Positions 17,826 to 24,316 of a stretch of DNA of 39,059 nucleotides are shown piece by piece. A program made the position numbers and the translations under genes. Each line of letters starts with the position of its first letter. Position 1 is the stretch's first letter. The notes beneath the pieces are model-generated. The model was not told where the DNA came from. It did not search any database and worked only from the letters and a program-made list of their open reading frames with translations. Where the stretch lies: positions 1 to 39,059 of the forward strand of contig JAKQJQ010000035.1 of NCBI GenBank assembly GCA_029561105.1, given 5' to 3'. This DNA is from Bacteroidota bacterium (GTDB taxonomy: Bacteria > Bacteroidota > Bacteroidia > Flavobacteriales > Flavobacteriaceae).

Positions 17826-17893
17826 ACACAGATTCCACGGATTCCACAGATTTTCAAAACATTGTTAATCTGTGGAATCCGTGGAATCTGTGT
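17826..17893. repeat. Perfect 27-bp palindrome, likely terminator of the PNGase F-like gene
   Basis: The arm at 17826-17852 is the exact reverse complement of 17867-17893, with a 14-nt loop. Each arm contains the internal repeat GATTCCAC twice. It begins 5 bp beyond the stop codon of the minus-strand gene at 17899, so it most likely stops or stabilises that mRNA. Only short T-runs flank it. Confidence 0.75.
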
Positions 17894-17898
17894 TTACT

Positions 17899-19557
17899 TT
17901 ATTCGTATTCCAAAACGCCGCTCACATTCCAAGCACTAAAGCTACTGCCTTCGGGTTTACCCATCGGGATGGTCACGCGAATGGCGTGTTGGCCTGCTTT
18001 TAAATCGCCCAAGGCAATCCAAACCGGATTGGTCGTCGTTCCCGGACACCAGTTGGATCGGCTGCCATCCGACGAGGATAACCCATTACCCAAATCGCCC
18101 GAAGCCGGATTGTACAACCGGTACGACCCGCAATCGGTACGCCAAGGGACAAAGGCGAATTTTTCGGCTCCATCAAGGTAGATCGTATTGATTTTTTTCA
18201 GGTATTCATCTCCGTTTTCCCAACCACCATGACCCGTTGCAATGTAGCGTAGCTTTGCATTTTTAGCATCGTTGGGCAAATCGAAAGTGACTTCGAGGCC
18301 TGTTTCTGAACCAAACATCGATCCGTATTCCTGTCCGGCCATTTCCAAAATGTTGACGGTGTTGAACAACGGCATGACTTGCCTTACGTTGGCTTCCTGC
18401 GACAATTCATCGTGGATCGTGAAATACAGGCTGGCCTTGTGTCCGCCTTTGTCGTAATTTCCGATACTCATACCTACATAGACTTCGCGGTTGCTCAAAG
18501 CCGGAATCAAATCAGAAATATCCTGCCGATATGAGACGCTGTCCTGCCATACCTTTCCCTTGAGAGGGATGTGGTTGTACTGCTTGATGCCAAACGGCGT
18601 AAAGAACCGCATTACCTCTAACAAAGGCACATAAGCCCCTTTTCTGACCATTCCTTGATATTGTTTACCGTTGCCATTTTCGTAGGCAGGAACGCTGCTT
18701 ATGCCTTTGGTAAAAGCGTGCATAAAAGTAGTCCCGTCAAGCGGAAGCACGAAAACCGATCCCGTCCGATCGTAAGCGTCGCCATTGGATTGCTCGGTGA
18801 CTTCGGCAAAAACACTCGAAGTCGATTTGATTTCGGGGAATCTCACTTTCCTCACTACAACGGTTCCGCCCGCAAAGCGCAAAATACTGTCGCCCGATTG
18901 TGGCGCCTCGGTAAAATTGAGGATTTCTTTTTGGAACACTTTTATTTGGGTGAAGCGGCTTTTCCACACCAAATCACGGTAAGTTAAGGCATCGACCGTC
19001 TGGTTGGTTGTAGAGACTTTTGGGAAGTTTTTCTTTTTCGAAACAGCAATCGCCGTCACCACATAGTTGTTGTTACGAACGGTTTCCAGCACGAGCCCTA
19101 GGTTTTGCCCCAAAGCCGATGGCGCCCCTTTTACTGCCAAATCGTTGGTGTACCAAATCTCAATCGTATTTGAATTGATTACTGTCCTGGCTTTTTTGCA
19201 ATGGTAGCCGAGTATTTTTTTAGTGTCGGGCAACCATTCAAAAGTTTGTTTGGCTATAGAAAGGCTGTCGTTGGTTGCGATGGTTTTCGTTGGAGAAAGC
19301 GTGGCTTTTTGGATCAGCCTCAGCGTTTTTCCGCTTCTTGCTATCAATGTTTGCTCGTAAGGAAACGGTGCTTTTCCTGTATTGATTTTTTTCGAACTAA
19401 CCAAAGTTTGGTAAGGATCGGTGTAAACGACAATCGTATCTTGGTCGGCAACCAATGTTCCGTTGGATTTGCGCACATATTGCACTTCGACAGCCGGGTT
19501 TTTTGATTGGGAAAAGGTGAGCATTGGTATCACCAAAAAAATTAGACCATATTTCAT
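17899..19557 (-). CDS. Secreted GLPGLI-like / peptide-N-glycosidase F-like protein
   Basis: A 552-residue exported protein. The ATG at 19557 gives a clean signal peptide (about 1-16, ending LTFSQ); an upstream in-frame ATG would place 23 non-signal residues before it. Residues about 20-190 resemble the GLPGLI family (KQTFEWLPDTKKILGYHCKKA, IEIWYTNDLAVKGAPSALG). The C-terminal half resembles the PNGase F fold: ATGHGGWENGDEY, FVPWRTDCGSYRLYNPASG and SRSNWCPG, the last close to the C-terminal domain of the Elizabethkingia enzyme. Activity would be release of N-glycans from glycoproteins in the periplasm or outside the cell. I could not map all catalytic acids, so enzymatic activity is unproven. 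It ends in a perfect palindrome. Confidence 0.8.
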   Translation of the reverse strand: MKYGLIFLVIPMLTFSQSKNPAVEVQYVRKSNGTLVADQDTIVVYTDPYQTLVSSKKINTGKAPFPYEQTLIARSGKTLRLIQKATLSPTKTIATNDSLSIAKQTFEWLPDTKKILGYHCKKARTVINSNTIEIWYTNDLAVKGAPSALGQNLGLVLETVRNNNYVVTAIAVSKKKNFPKVSTTNQTVDALTYRDLVWKSRFTQIKVFQKEILNFTEAPQSGDSILRFAGGTVVVRKVRFPEIKSTSSVFAEVTEQSNGDAYDRTGSVFVLPLDGTTFMHAFTKGISSVPAYENGNGKQYQGMVRKGAYVPLLEVMRFFTPFGIKQYNHIPLKGKVWQDSVSYRQDISDLIPALSNREVYVGMSIGNYDKGGHKASLYFTIHDELSQEANVRQVMPLFNTVNILEMAGQEYGSMFGSETGLEVTFDLPNDAKNAKLRYIATGHGGWENGDEYLKKINTIYLDGAEKFAFVPWRTDCGSYRLYNPASGDLGNGLSSSDGSRSNWCPGTTTNPVWIALGDLKAGQHAIRVTIPMGKPEGSSFSAWNVSGVLEYE

Positions 19558-19603
19558 TTTCGGGATTTTTGTAAAGGTAGCAAACCACGTTAAAATCCTT
19601 TTG

Positions 19604-19611
19604 TATTTTTG
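19604..19611 (+). promoter_or_regulatory. -7 element of the exonuclease gene
   Basis: TATTTTTG fits TAnnTTTG, 17 nt upstream of the ATG at 19629. No clear -33 TTG is present. Confidence 0.4.
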
Positions 19612-19628
19612 AGGCCAATGTGCCAAAT

Positions 19629-20141
19629 ATGAATTTTACCGCCATCGATTTTGAAACCGCCACCATGCACCCTGAGAGTGCGTGTGCAATTGGCATCGTA
19701 ACGGTCAACGAAGGCATCATTACCGATGAATATTACACGCTGATCCAGCCGCCTTACAACCACTATTCGTACCACAACATCAGGGTGCATGGCATCAATG
19801 CGTCGCAAACAGCCAATGAAAAGGACTTTCTGGGTCACTTTCCCGAAATATACAAAAGGCTGTTTGGGCGAACGATTGTGGCGCACAATGAAGCTTTCGA
19901 TCGCAAAGTGCTGGTGCATACCATGAAACATTTCGGTTTGTATTATGATGAACTCGAAATTGCCGACCGTTGGGAATGTACCTGCAAGATTTACCGTTCT
20001 AAAGGATACAGGCCGGCCAATCTCAAATATTGCAGCGACCGCAACAATATTGCGCTCAATCACCACGAAGCCTTGTCGGATGCACGTGCCTGTGCCAAGT
20101 TGTATTTGCTGGCGCTTAACGGTCAGATGTCACTGCTCTAG
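19629..20141 (+). CDS. DEDDh 3'-5' exonuclease (DnaQ/epsilon-like)
   Basis: A stand-alone 170-residue exonuclease domain. The four-acid two-metal site is visible: ExoI D7 and E9 (IDFETA), ExoII D91 (HNEAFDR), and ExoIII H146 with D151 (HHEALSDA), which makes it the DEDDh type. It has no polymerase or BRCT extension. It probably trims DNA or RNA 3' ends in repair or turnover; the exact substrate is not readable. An in-frame GTG at 19620 would add three residues, but the ATG at 19629 is preferred. It is divergent from the PNGase F-like gene. Confidence 0.92.
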   Translation: MNFTAIDFETATMHPESACAIGIVTVNEGIITDEYYTLIQPPYNHYSYHNIRVHGINASQTANEKDFLGHFPEIYKRLFGRTIVAHNEAFDRKVLVHTMKHFGLYYDELEIADRWECTCKIYRSKGYRPANLKYCSDRNNIALNHHEALSDARACAKLYLLALNGQMSLL

Positions 20142-20225
20142 AAATAGCACAAGTTGGTTATTTGTGTGGATTGTATGATTTTTTTTGCTACTTTAGTCGG
20201 GTATAAGCCAAATAAAATCAATATC

Positions 20226-20312
20226 ATGAAAACACTGCAACTGATTGTTATGCCAAGTTTTACCGCAGCCGTAACATCAAATTCCGTCACCCAATTACTA
20301 CGATCAAGATGA
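20226..20312 (+). CDS. 28-codon mini-ORF overlapping the PspC-like start
   Basis: Begins ATGAAAACACTG and ends with TGA at 20310-20312, overlapping the next gene's ATG at 20309 in an ATGA arrangement. The product begins MKTLQLIVMPS and has no recognised domain. The overlap suggests translational coupling or a leader peptide. Its reality rests only on the overlap and its MK-type start. Confidence 0.3.
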   Translation: MKTLQLIVMPSFTAAVTSNSVTQLLRSR

Positions 20313-20542
20313 AATTACCTGCCATCATCAGGCTCAAGTATTTTTTTGAAAAGTACGGATTTCACGTTTCTTCTCGTCTGGCCGATAAGTTGGGCATGCG
20401 CGCCAACAACGTGCGGTTATTTTTCATCTACATCACTTTTGTCACCGCCGGACTTTGGTTTGGCGTCTACCTTACGCTCGCGTTCTGGATTCGGCTCAAA
20501 GACCTCATTCGGGCCAAACGCAGTTCGGTATTCGATCTTTAA
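20309..20542 (+). CDS. PspC-like small membrane protein
   Basis: A 77-residue protein resembling the PspC/phage-shock C module. It has an N-terminal amphipathic region (LKYFFEKYGFHVSSRLADKLGM, written here only to locate residues 9-30), the typical helix MRANNVRLFFIYITFV, and one or two hydrophobic membrane segments (about 37-62). A basic tail (LKDLIRAKRSS) follows. Related proteins sit in the inner membrane and are linked to envelope-stress responses; whether that holds here is inference. No PspA or PspB homologue is near. It starts within the stop codon of an upstream mini-ORF and is 44 bp before the HHH-domain gene. Confidence 0.7.
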   Translation: MKLPAIIRLKYFFEKYGFHVSSRLADKLGMRANNVRLFFIYITFVTAGLWFGVYLTLAFWIRLKDLIRAKRSSVFDL

Positions 20543-20586
20543 ACATTTTTCCTTCTAAGCCATTTCACTTTTTTACCTGCCACTTT

Positions 20587-21462
20587 ATGAAAACCTCCAA
20601 GTTAAAATCGTACCTGCAATTTTCAAAATCCCAACGCGTGGGGCTTTTGCTCTTATTTACGCTATTAGTCATCTTTCAACTCGCTTTTTATTTTTTTGAT
20701 TCGGGCGATAAAAAGCCAGACGCCGAACCAGATGAACAACAATGGCTTTCTGTACAATCGAAGATTGATACTGCTGCTGTTGCCCGGCGAAACAGTAAGC
20801 CAAAAATCTATCCTTTCAATCCCAACTTTATCAATGATTTTAAAGGCTATAAATTGGGCATGTCTGTGGCCGAGATTGACCGTTTGCTCGCTTTCAGGAA
20901 AACAAACCGTTATGTAAATTCGGCAGCCGAGTTCCAAACGGTAACCCAAGTGTCGGATTCATTGCTTGCGCAAATCGCACCCTATTTTAAATTCCCGGAT
21001 TGGGTGAAAAATAAAAACAAGCGATTCTTTTCGCAGGACGACTCTTTTGAGAGGAAGGTTGTTGTGGTTAAAGATATCAATTCGGCGACCCAGGAAGATT
21101 TAAAGGCGGTTTACGGTATCGGCGATGGGCTGTCTGAGAGGATACTCAAGGAAAGGGAAAAGCTCGGAGGTTTTGTAAGCATGCAACAGATGGGCGATGT
21201 CTGGGGTTTGTCGGAACAGGTGGTAGCGAAATTGCAGACGAGTTTTAAAGTGTCGCAAATCCCCGAGGTGAAGAAGGTCAAAATTAACGAAGCCACGGTC
21301 AAAGAGCTCGTGCAATTTCCGTATTTCAGGTATGCGCTCGCCAAATCAATCGTGACCTACAGGAGCATGAATGGCGGGATTAAGGGTGTTGAGGATTTGG
21401 TAAAAATTTCGGGATTTCCTATTGATAAAATAAATATAATTGCCTTATATTTGGAATTCTAA
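20587..21462 (+). CDS. Helix-hairpin-helix (ComEA-like) membrane-anchored DNA-binding protein
   Basis: A 291-residue protein starting at the ATG at 20587. An N-terminal membrane anchor (about 20-38, GLLLLFTLLVIFQLAFYFF) is followed by a linker and helix-hairpin-helix motifs. The clearest is DINSATQEDLKAVYGIGDGLSERIL (residues about 163-187), the ComEA-type signature; KINEATVKELVQFPYFRYALA is a second. ComEA proteins bind DNA during uptake, but flavobacterial relatives are often of unknown role, and no competence genes are nearby. The final codons contain the promoter of the downstream acyl-CoA dehydrogenase. Confidence 0.82.
   Translation: MKTSKLKSYLQFSKSQRVGLLLLFTLLVIFQLAFYFFDSGDKKPDAEPDEQQWLSVQSKIDTAAVARRNSKPKIYPFNPNFINDFKGYKLGMSVAEIDRLLAFRKTNRYVNSAAEFQTVTQVSDSLLAQIAPYFKFPDWVKNKNKRFFSQDDSFERKVVVVKDINSATQEDLKAVYGIGDGLSERILKEREKLGGFVSMQQMGDVWGLSEQVVAKLQTSFKVSQIPEVKKVKINEATVKELVQFPYFRYALAKSIVTYRSMNGGIKGVEDLVKISGFPIDKINIIALYLEF
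21422..21453 (+). promoter_or_regulatory. Acyl-CoA dehydrogenase promoter inside the upstream gene
   Basis: A -33 TTG (21422-21424) and a -7 TATATTTG (21446-21453), spaced 21 nt apart, lie within the last 14 codons of the HHH-domain gene. The ATG is 24 nt downstream. Confidence 0.65.
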
Positions 21463-21477
21463 AAAATAACCGTAAAA

Positions 21478-22620
21478 ATGGACTTCAGTTACAACGAAAC
21501 GCAATCGATGATTGCACAATCAATACGCGACTTTGCAGAGCAAAATATCAGGCCACACATCATGGAATGGGACGAAGCGCAGACTTTTCCCGTGCCGTTG
21601 TTCAAAAAACTCGGAGAGATGGGTTTTATGGGAGTTTTGGTTCCCGAGGAACTCGGCGGTTCAGGATTGGGTTATCACGAATATATTACCATTGTTGAGG
21701 AAATTTCTAAAGTAGATCCTTCTATTGGATTGTCGGTAGCGGCGCACAACTCGCTTTGCACCAACCATATTTTGACTTTTGGCAGCGACGAGCAAAAAAA
21801 GAAATGGATACCAAAACTGGCCACGGCAGAGCATATCGGTGCTTGGGGACTTACCGAGCACAATACCGGTTCTGATGCCGGTGGAATGAACACCACCGCG
21901 GTGAAGGACGGCGACCACTGGATTGTAAACGGCGCCAAGAACTTCATTACCCACGCCATTTCTGGCGACATCGCCGTAGTGATTGTGCGTACCGGTGAAA
22001 AAGGAGACTCTAAAGGGATGACCGCTTTTGTTTTTGAGAAAGGCATGCCGGGATTCTCATCGGGGAAAAAAGAAAACAAATTGGGTATGCGTGCGAGCGA
22101 AACTGCAGAACTTGTCTTTGACAACTGCCGTGTTCCCGATGCCAACAGGCTTGGCGACGTTGGTCAGGGATTCATCCAGGCGATGAAGATTCTTGACGGC
22201 GGAAGGATTTCTATCGGAGCGTTGTCACTTGGGATTGCCAAAGGCGCTTATGAAGCGGCCTTGAAATATTCGAAAGAAAGACACCAGTTTGGACAGCCCA
22301 TCAGCAGTTTTCAAGGCATTGCGTTTAAGCTGGCCGATATGGCTACCGAAATCGAAGCATCAGAATTACTTTTACACAAAGCCGCTTATTGTAAGCAAAC
22401 CCATCAACCTGTCACTACAATGGGCGCGATGGCCAAGATGTATTCTTCTGAGGTTTGCGTGAAAGTCTCTAACGAGGCGATACAAATACATGGCGGTTAT
22501 GGTTATACCAAAGATTTTCCGGTGGAGAAATTCTATCGCGATTCTAAATTGTGTACCATCGGCGAGGGAACTACAGAAATTCAGAAGTTGGTCATTTCAA
22601 GGAATTTGCTTAAGGATTAA
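21478..22620 (+). CDS. Acyl-CoA dehydrogenase (short-chain/butyryl-CoA type)
   Basis: A 380-residue FAD enzyme catalysing alpha,beta-dehydrogenation of acyl-CoA, passing electrons to electron-transfer flavoprotein in beta-oxidation or branched-chain amino-acid breakdown. Visible family signatures include AWGLTEHNTGSDAGG near 121-135, KNFITHA, IHGGYGYTKDFPVEKFYRD, and the C-terminal IGEGTTEIQ. E363 is at the catalytic-base position used by short- and medium-chain enzymes. Length and motifs are complete. It has its own promoter inside the preceding gene and a strong terminator, so it is a single-gene unit. Chain-length preference cannot be told. Confidence 0.95.
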   Translation: MDFSYNETQSMIAQSIRDFAEQNIRPHIMEWDEAQTFPVPLFKKLGEMGFMGVLVPEELGGSGLGYHEYITIVEEISKVDPSIGLSVAAHNSLCTNHILTFGSDEQKKKWIPKLATAEHIGAWGLTEHNTGSDAGGMNTTAVKDGDHWIVNGAKNFITHAISGDIAVVIVRTGEKGDSKGMTAFVFEKGMPGFSSGKKENKLGMRASETAELVFDNCRVPDANRLGDVGQGFIQAMKILDGGRISIGALSLGIAKGAYEAALKYSKERHQFGQPISSFQGIAFKLADMATEIEASELLLHKAAYCKQTHQPVTTMGAMAKMYSSEVCVKVSNEAIQIHGGYGYTKDFPVEKFYRDSKLCTIGEGTTEIQKLVISRNLLKD

Positions 22621-22642
22621 TTTTATTTTGAATACATTCAAG

Positions 22643-22679
22643 GGCAAGTGTCGGTTTTTCTGACACTTGCCTTTTTTTT
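22643..22679 (+). terminator. Intrinsic terminator of the acyl-CoA dehydrogenase gene
   Basis: GGCAAGTGTC (22643-22652), a 9-nt T-rich loop, then GACACTTGCC (22662-22671), followed by eight T residues. Confidence 0.92.
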
Positions 22680-22744
22680 AACAAAATTAACAATAAGTCT
22701 AAATGGTCTGCGTTATCCAGTATCAACCAATTAAATCAATTGAA

Positions 22745-23629
22745 ATGACAACCAAACCCTTTATTTTGGCAGGATTCGCTATGCTTTTTATTTTGGCTTC
22801 CTGCAGTAGTGATGATGCGCCGACCGCAACAATTCCCACAAATCTGAACCCGGTTTTTGACCAGTTTACGGTGGAGCATAGATACATCCAGGGCGATAAT
22901 ACCGAGCAGACCACTAAATTCACGACCCACAACCTGCAGGATGAAAAATTCTTCGCAGAGACATCCGAAGATTTCGTTAATGGCGTAGGACAAGGAGAAG
23001 TAACGGCACAGCGTTATTTTTATGAGAACAATCTGCTCGTGAAAAGGGCTTACGAAAACGACGAGCGCGATTTTTTCTACGATGCGCAGGGTAGGCTTAT
23101 CGCAATCAACTGGCTGTATGAAAATACCCAACATTCTTACTATCGGTTTGTGCATGTGGCCGTCGATAAAGTGTATTTTGAAAGGCTTTCGCTGGCTTAT
23201 GACAATCCTGCGACTACAGTCATGTCGCGTATTATTGTTGATTTTGATGCGAATGATAACATTGTTAAGGCAGGAAATGATCTGGGTTTAGACGGCACAA
23301 CAGACAATTACAATACTTTTGATTACGATGCGGCTAACAATCTTAAAACCATCCATAAATCTGATGGCAGCACCATTAACATCGCCTATTCTTTGGTCAG
23401 GGACAATTTTGCGCAAATTGCCTTTAATACTTATGGCAAGAGAAACCTAATGATATACCAGGCCGAAAGCTATGCGACTAGCAGGTTGCAAGATTTGAGG
23501 CAATCGCCCAACTTGCGCGACACCGATACCCAGGATGCACTTATTGAAACACTGGCGCTGCCGTATTATTTCAGGAAGACGCAAACTATTGGAAGTTTAA
23601 AAACCATCACTACTTTTTACTTTGATTAA
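22745..23629 (+). CDS. Lipoprotein with YD/RHS-like repeats, function unknown
   Basis: A 294-residue lipoprotein. The ATG at 22745 is chosen because it begins the lipoprotein signal (MTTKPFILAGF, lipobox ILAS-C). The residues after the Cys, SSDD, resemble the Ser/Asp-rich surface-export signal of flavobacterial lipoproteins. The mature protein has YD-like repeats: FFYDAQGRLIAIN, VDFDANDNIVKAG and FDYDAANNLKTIHKSDG. These resemble parts of RHS proteins but are too few for a cocoon. No toxin domain is seen. I do not recognise a more specific family. It is followed by a dispersed repeat and rpsU. Confidence 0.8.
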   Translation: MTTKPFILAGFAMLFILASCSSDDAPTATIPTNLNPVFDQFTVEHRYIQGDNTEQTTKFTTHNLQDEKFFAETSEDFVNGVGQGEVTAQRYFYENNLLVKRAYENDERDFFYDAQGRLIAINWLYENTQHSYYRFVHVAVDKVYFERLSLAYDNPATTVMSRIIVDFDANDNIVKAGNDLGLDGTTDNYNTFDYDAANNLKTIHKSDGSTINIAYSLVRDNFAQIAFNTYGKRNLMIYQAESYATSRLQDLRQSPNLRDTDTQDALIETLALPYYFRKTQTIGSLKTITTFYFD

Positions 23630-23700
23630 ATGGACGGGTAGTGGTTTTGCAGTTGCCAGTACGGGGAATGTACATGCGTTGGGTTATTGATTGATGCCCG

Positions 23701-23817
23701 CGTGAAGGATGGAAGCGGTATCCTTTTGTTTCGCTTCTTTAGCGGACAAAAGATATAGCGGACAGCCTGACGGCACAAAGTGTTCGGCAATTGCAGGAGG
23801 TGGATTGCCGGCACGCC
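23701..23817 (+). repeat. Dispersed intergenic repeat, family 1, copy B
   Basis: Starts CGTGAAGGATGGAAGCGGTA, with the hairpin core ATCCTTTTGT paired with ACAAAAGATA, then GCGGACAGCCTGACGGC, and ends GATTGCCGGCACGCC. It aligns along its whole length with inverted copy C (15823-15950) and over the core with copy A (3821-3890). It lies between the lipoprotein gene and rpsU. Confidence 0.7.
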
Positions 23818-23901
23818 AAAAAAAAAGATCGCTACGCTGAAAGAGGAAAGGCCACTATATGATAAGAGATTTGCGATGCAGATAATTTTTTGTCTTTTTT
23901 C

Positions 23902-23933
23902 TTGTTTCTTTCCTCTTTTTTCACTTACCTTTG
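23902..23933 (+). promoter_or_regulatory. rpsU promoter
   Basis: A -33 TTG (23902-23904) and a -7 TACCTTTG (23926-23933) with 21 nt between them. The leader to the ATG at 23963 is about 25 nt. Confidence 0.7.
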
Positions 23934-23946
23934 CGGCCTTAACGAG

Positions 23947-23952
23947 AGGAGG
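23947..23952 (+). promoter_or_regulatory. Strong Shine-Dalgarno of rpsU
   Basis: AGGAGG, the full anti-SD complement, ends 10 nt before the rpsU ATG. Almost no other gene in this window has one. In Flavobacterium the ribosome sequesters its anti-SD with help from S21, and rpsU is known as the exception with a strong SD, consistent with feedback by S21. Confidence 0.8.
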
Positions 23953-23962
23953 TGTCTATATT

Positions 23963-24157
23963 ATGTTAATTATACCAATTAAAGACGGAGAAAATATCGA
24001 TAGAGCATTGAAGCGCTATAAGAGAAAATTTGACAAAACAGGAACTGTTCGTCAGTTGCGTGCACGTCAGGCTTTCATCAAACCTTCTGTTACAAACAGG
24101 ATGAAAATCCAGAAAGCGGCTTACATCCAGAACATGCGAGACAATTTGGAGAACTAA
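23963..24157 (+). CDS. rpsU: 30S ribosomal protein S21
   Basis: A 64-residue basic ribosomal protein (MLIIPIKDGENIDRALKRY, then RRQ-type basic segments such as VRQLRARQAF). The start at 23963 is fixed by the family N-terminus and by AGGAGG ending 10 nt upstream; a longer open frame from 23780 runs through the promoter and is not real. S21 binds at the 30S platform near the 3' end of 16S rRNA. In Bacteroidetes it helps hide the anti-Shine-Dalgarno, which makes the strong SD on its own mRNA meaningful for autoregulation. It is monocistronic with its own promoter and terminator. Confidence 0.97.
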   Translation: MLIIPIKDGENIDRALKRYKRKFDKTGTVRQLRARQAFIKPSVTNRMKIQKAAYIQNMRDNLEN

Positions 24158-24179
24158 TCTCTGCTTGATCACATATAGG

Positions 24180-24213
24180 AACCGTTAGCATAATGCTAAC
24201 GGTTTTTTTTTTT
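24180..24213 (+). terminator. Intrinsic terminator of rpsU
   Basis: AACCGTTAGCA (24180-24190), loop TAA, then TGCTAACGGTT (24194-24204), followed by a long T-run. Confidence 0.92.
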
Positions 24214-24316
24214 GCTTGTTACGGAGACTATTACCGGAGGATAATTTTTTGGGTTTCGGGTTTTTCTTCGGTGTCCAGGGAACGAAGCCTATAAGGCAGT
24301 TGCTTTTTAGGGATTA

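Noticed and set aside
23780..23962. N-terminal extension of S21
   Set aside because: It would cross the rpsU promoter and SD; S21 begins at 23963.
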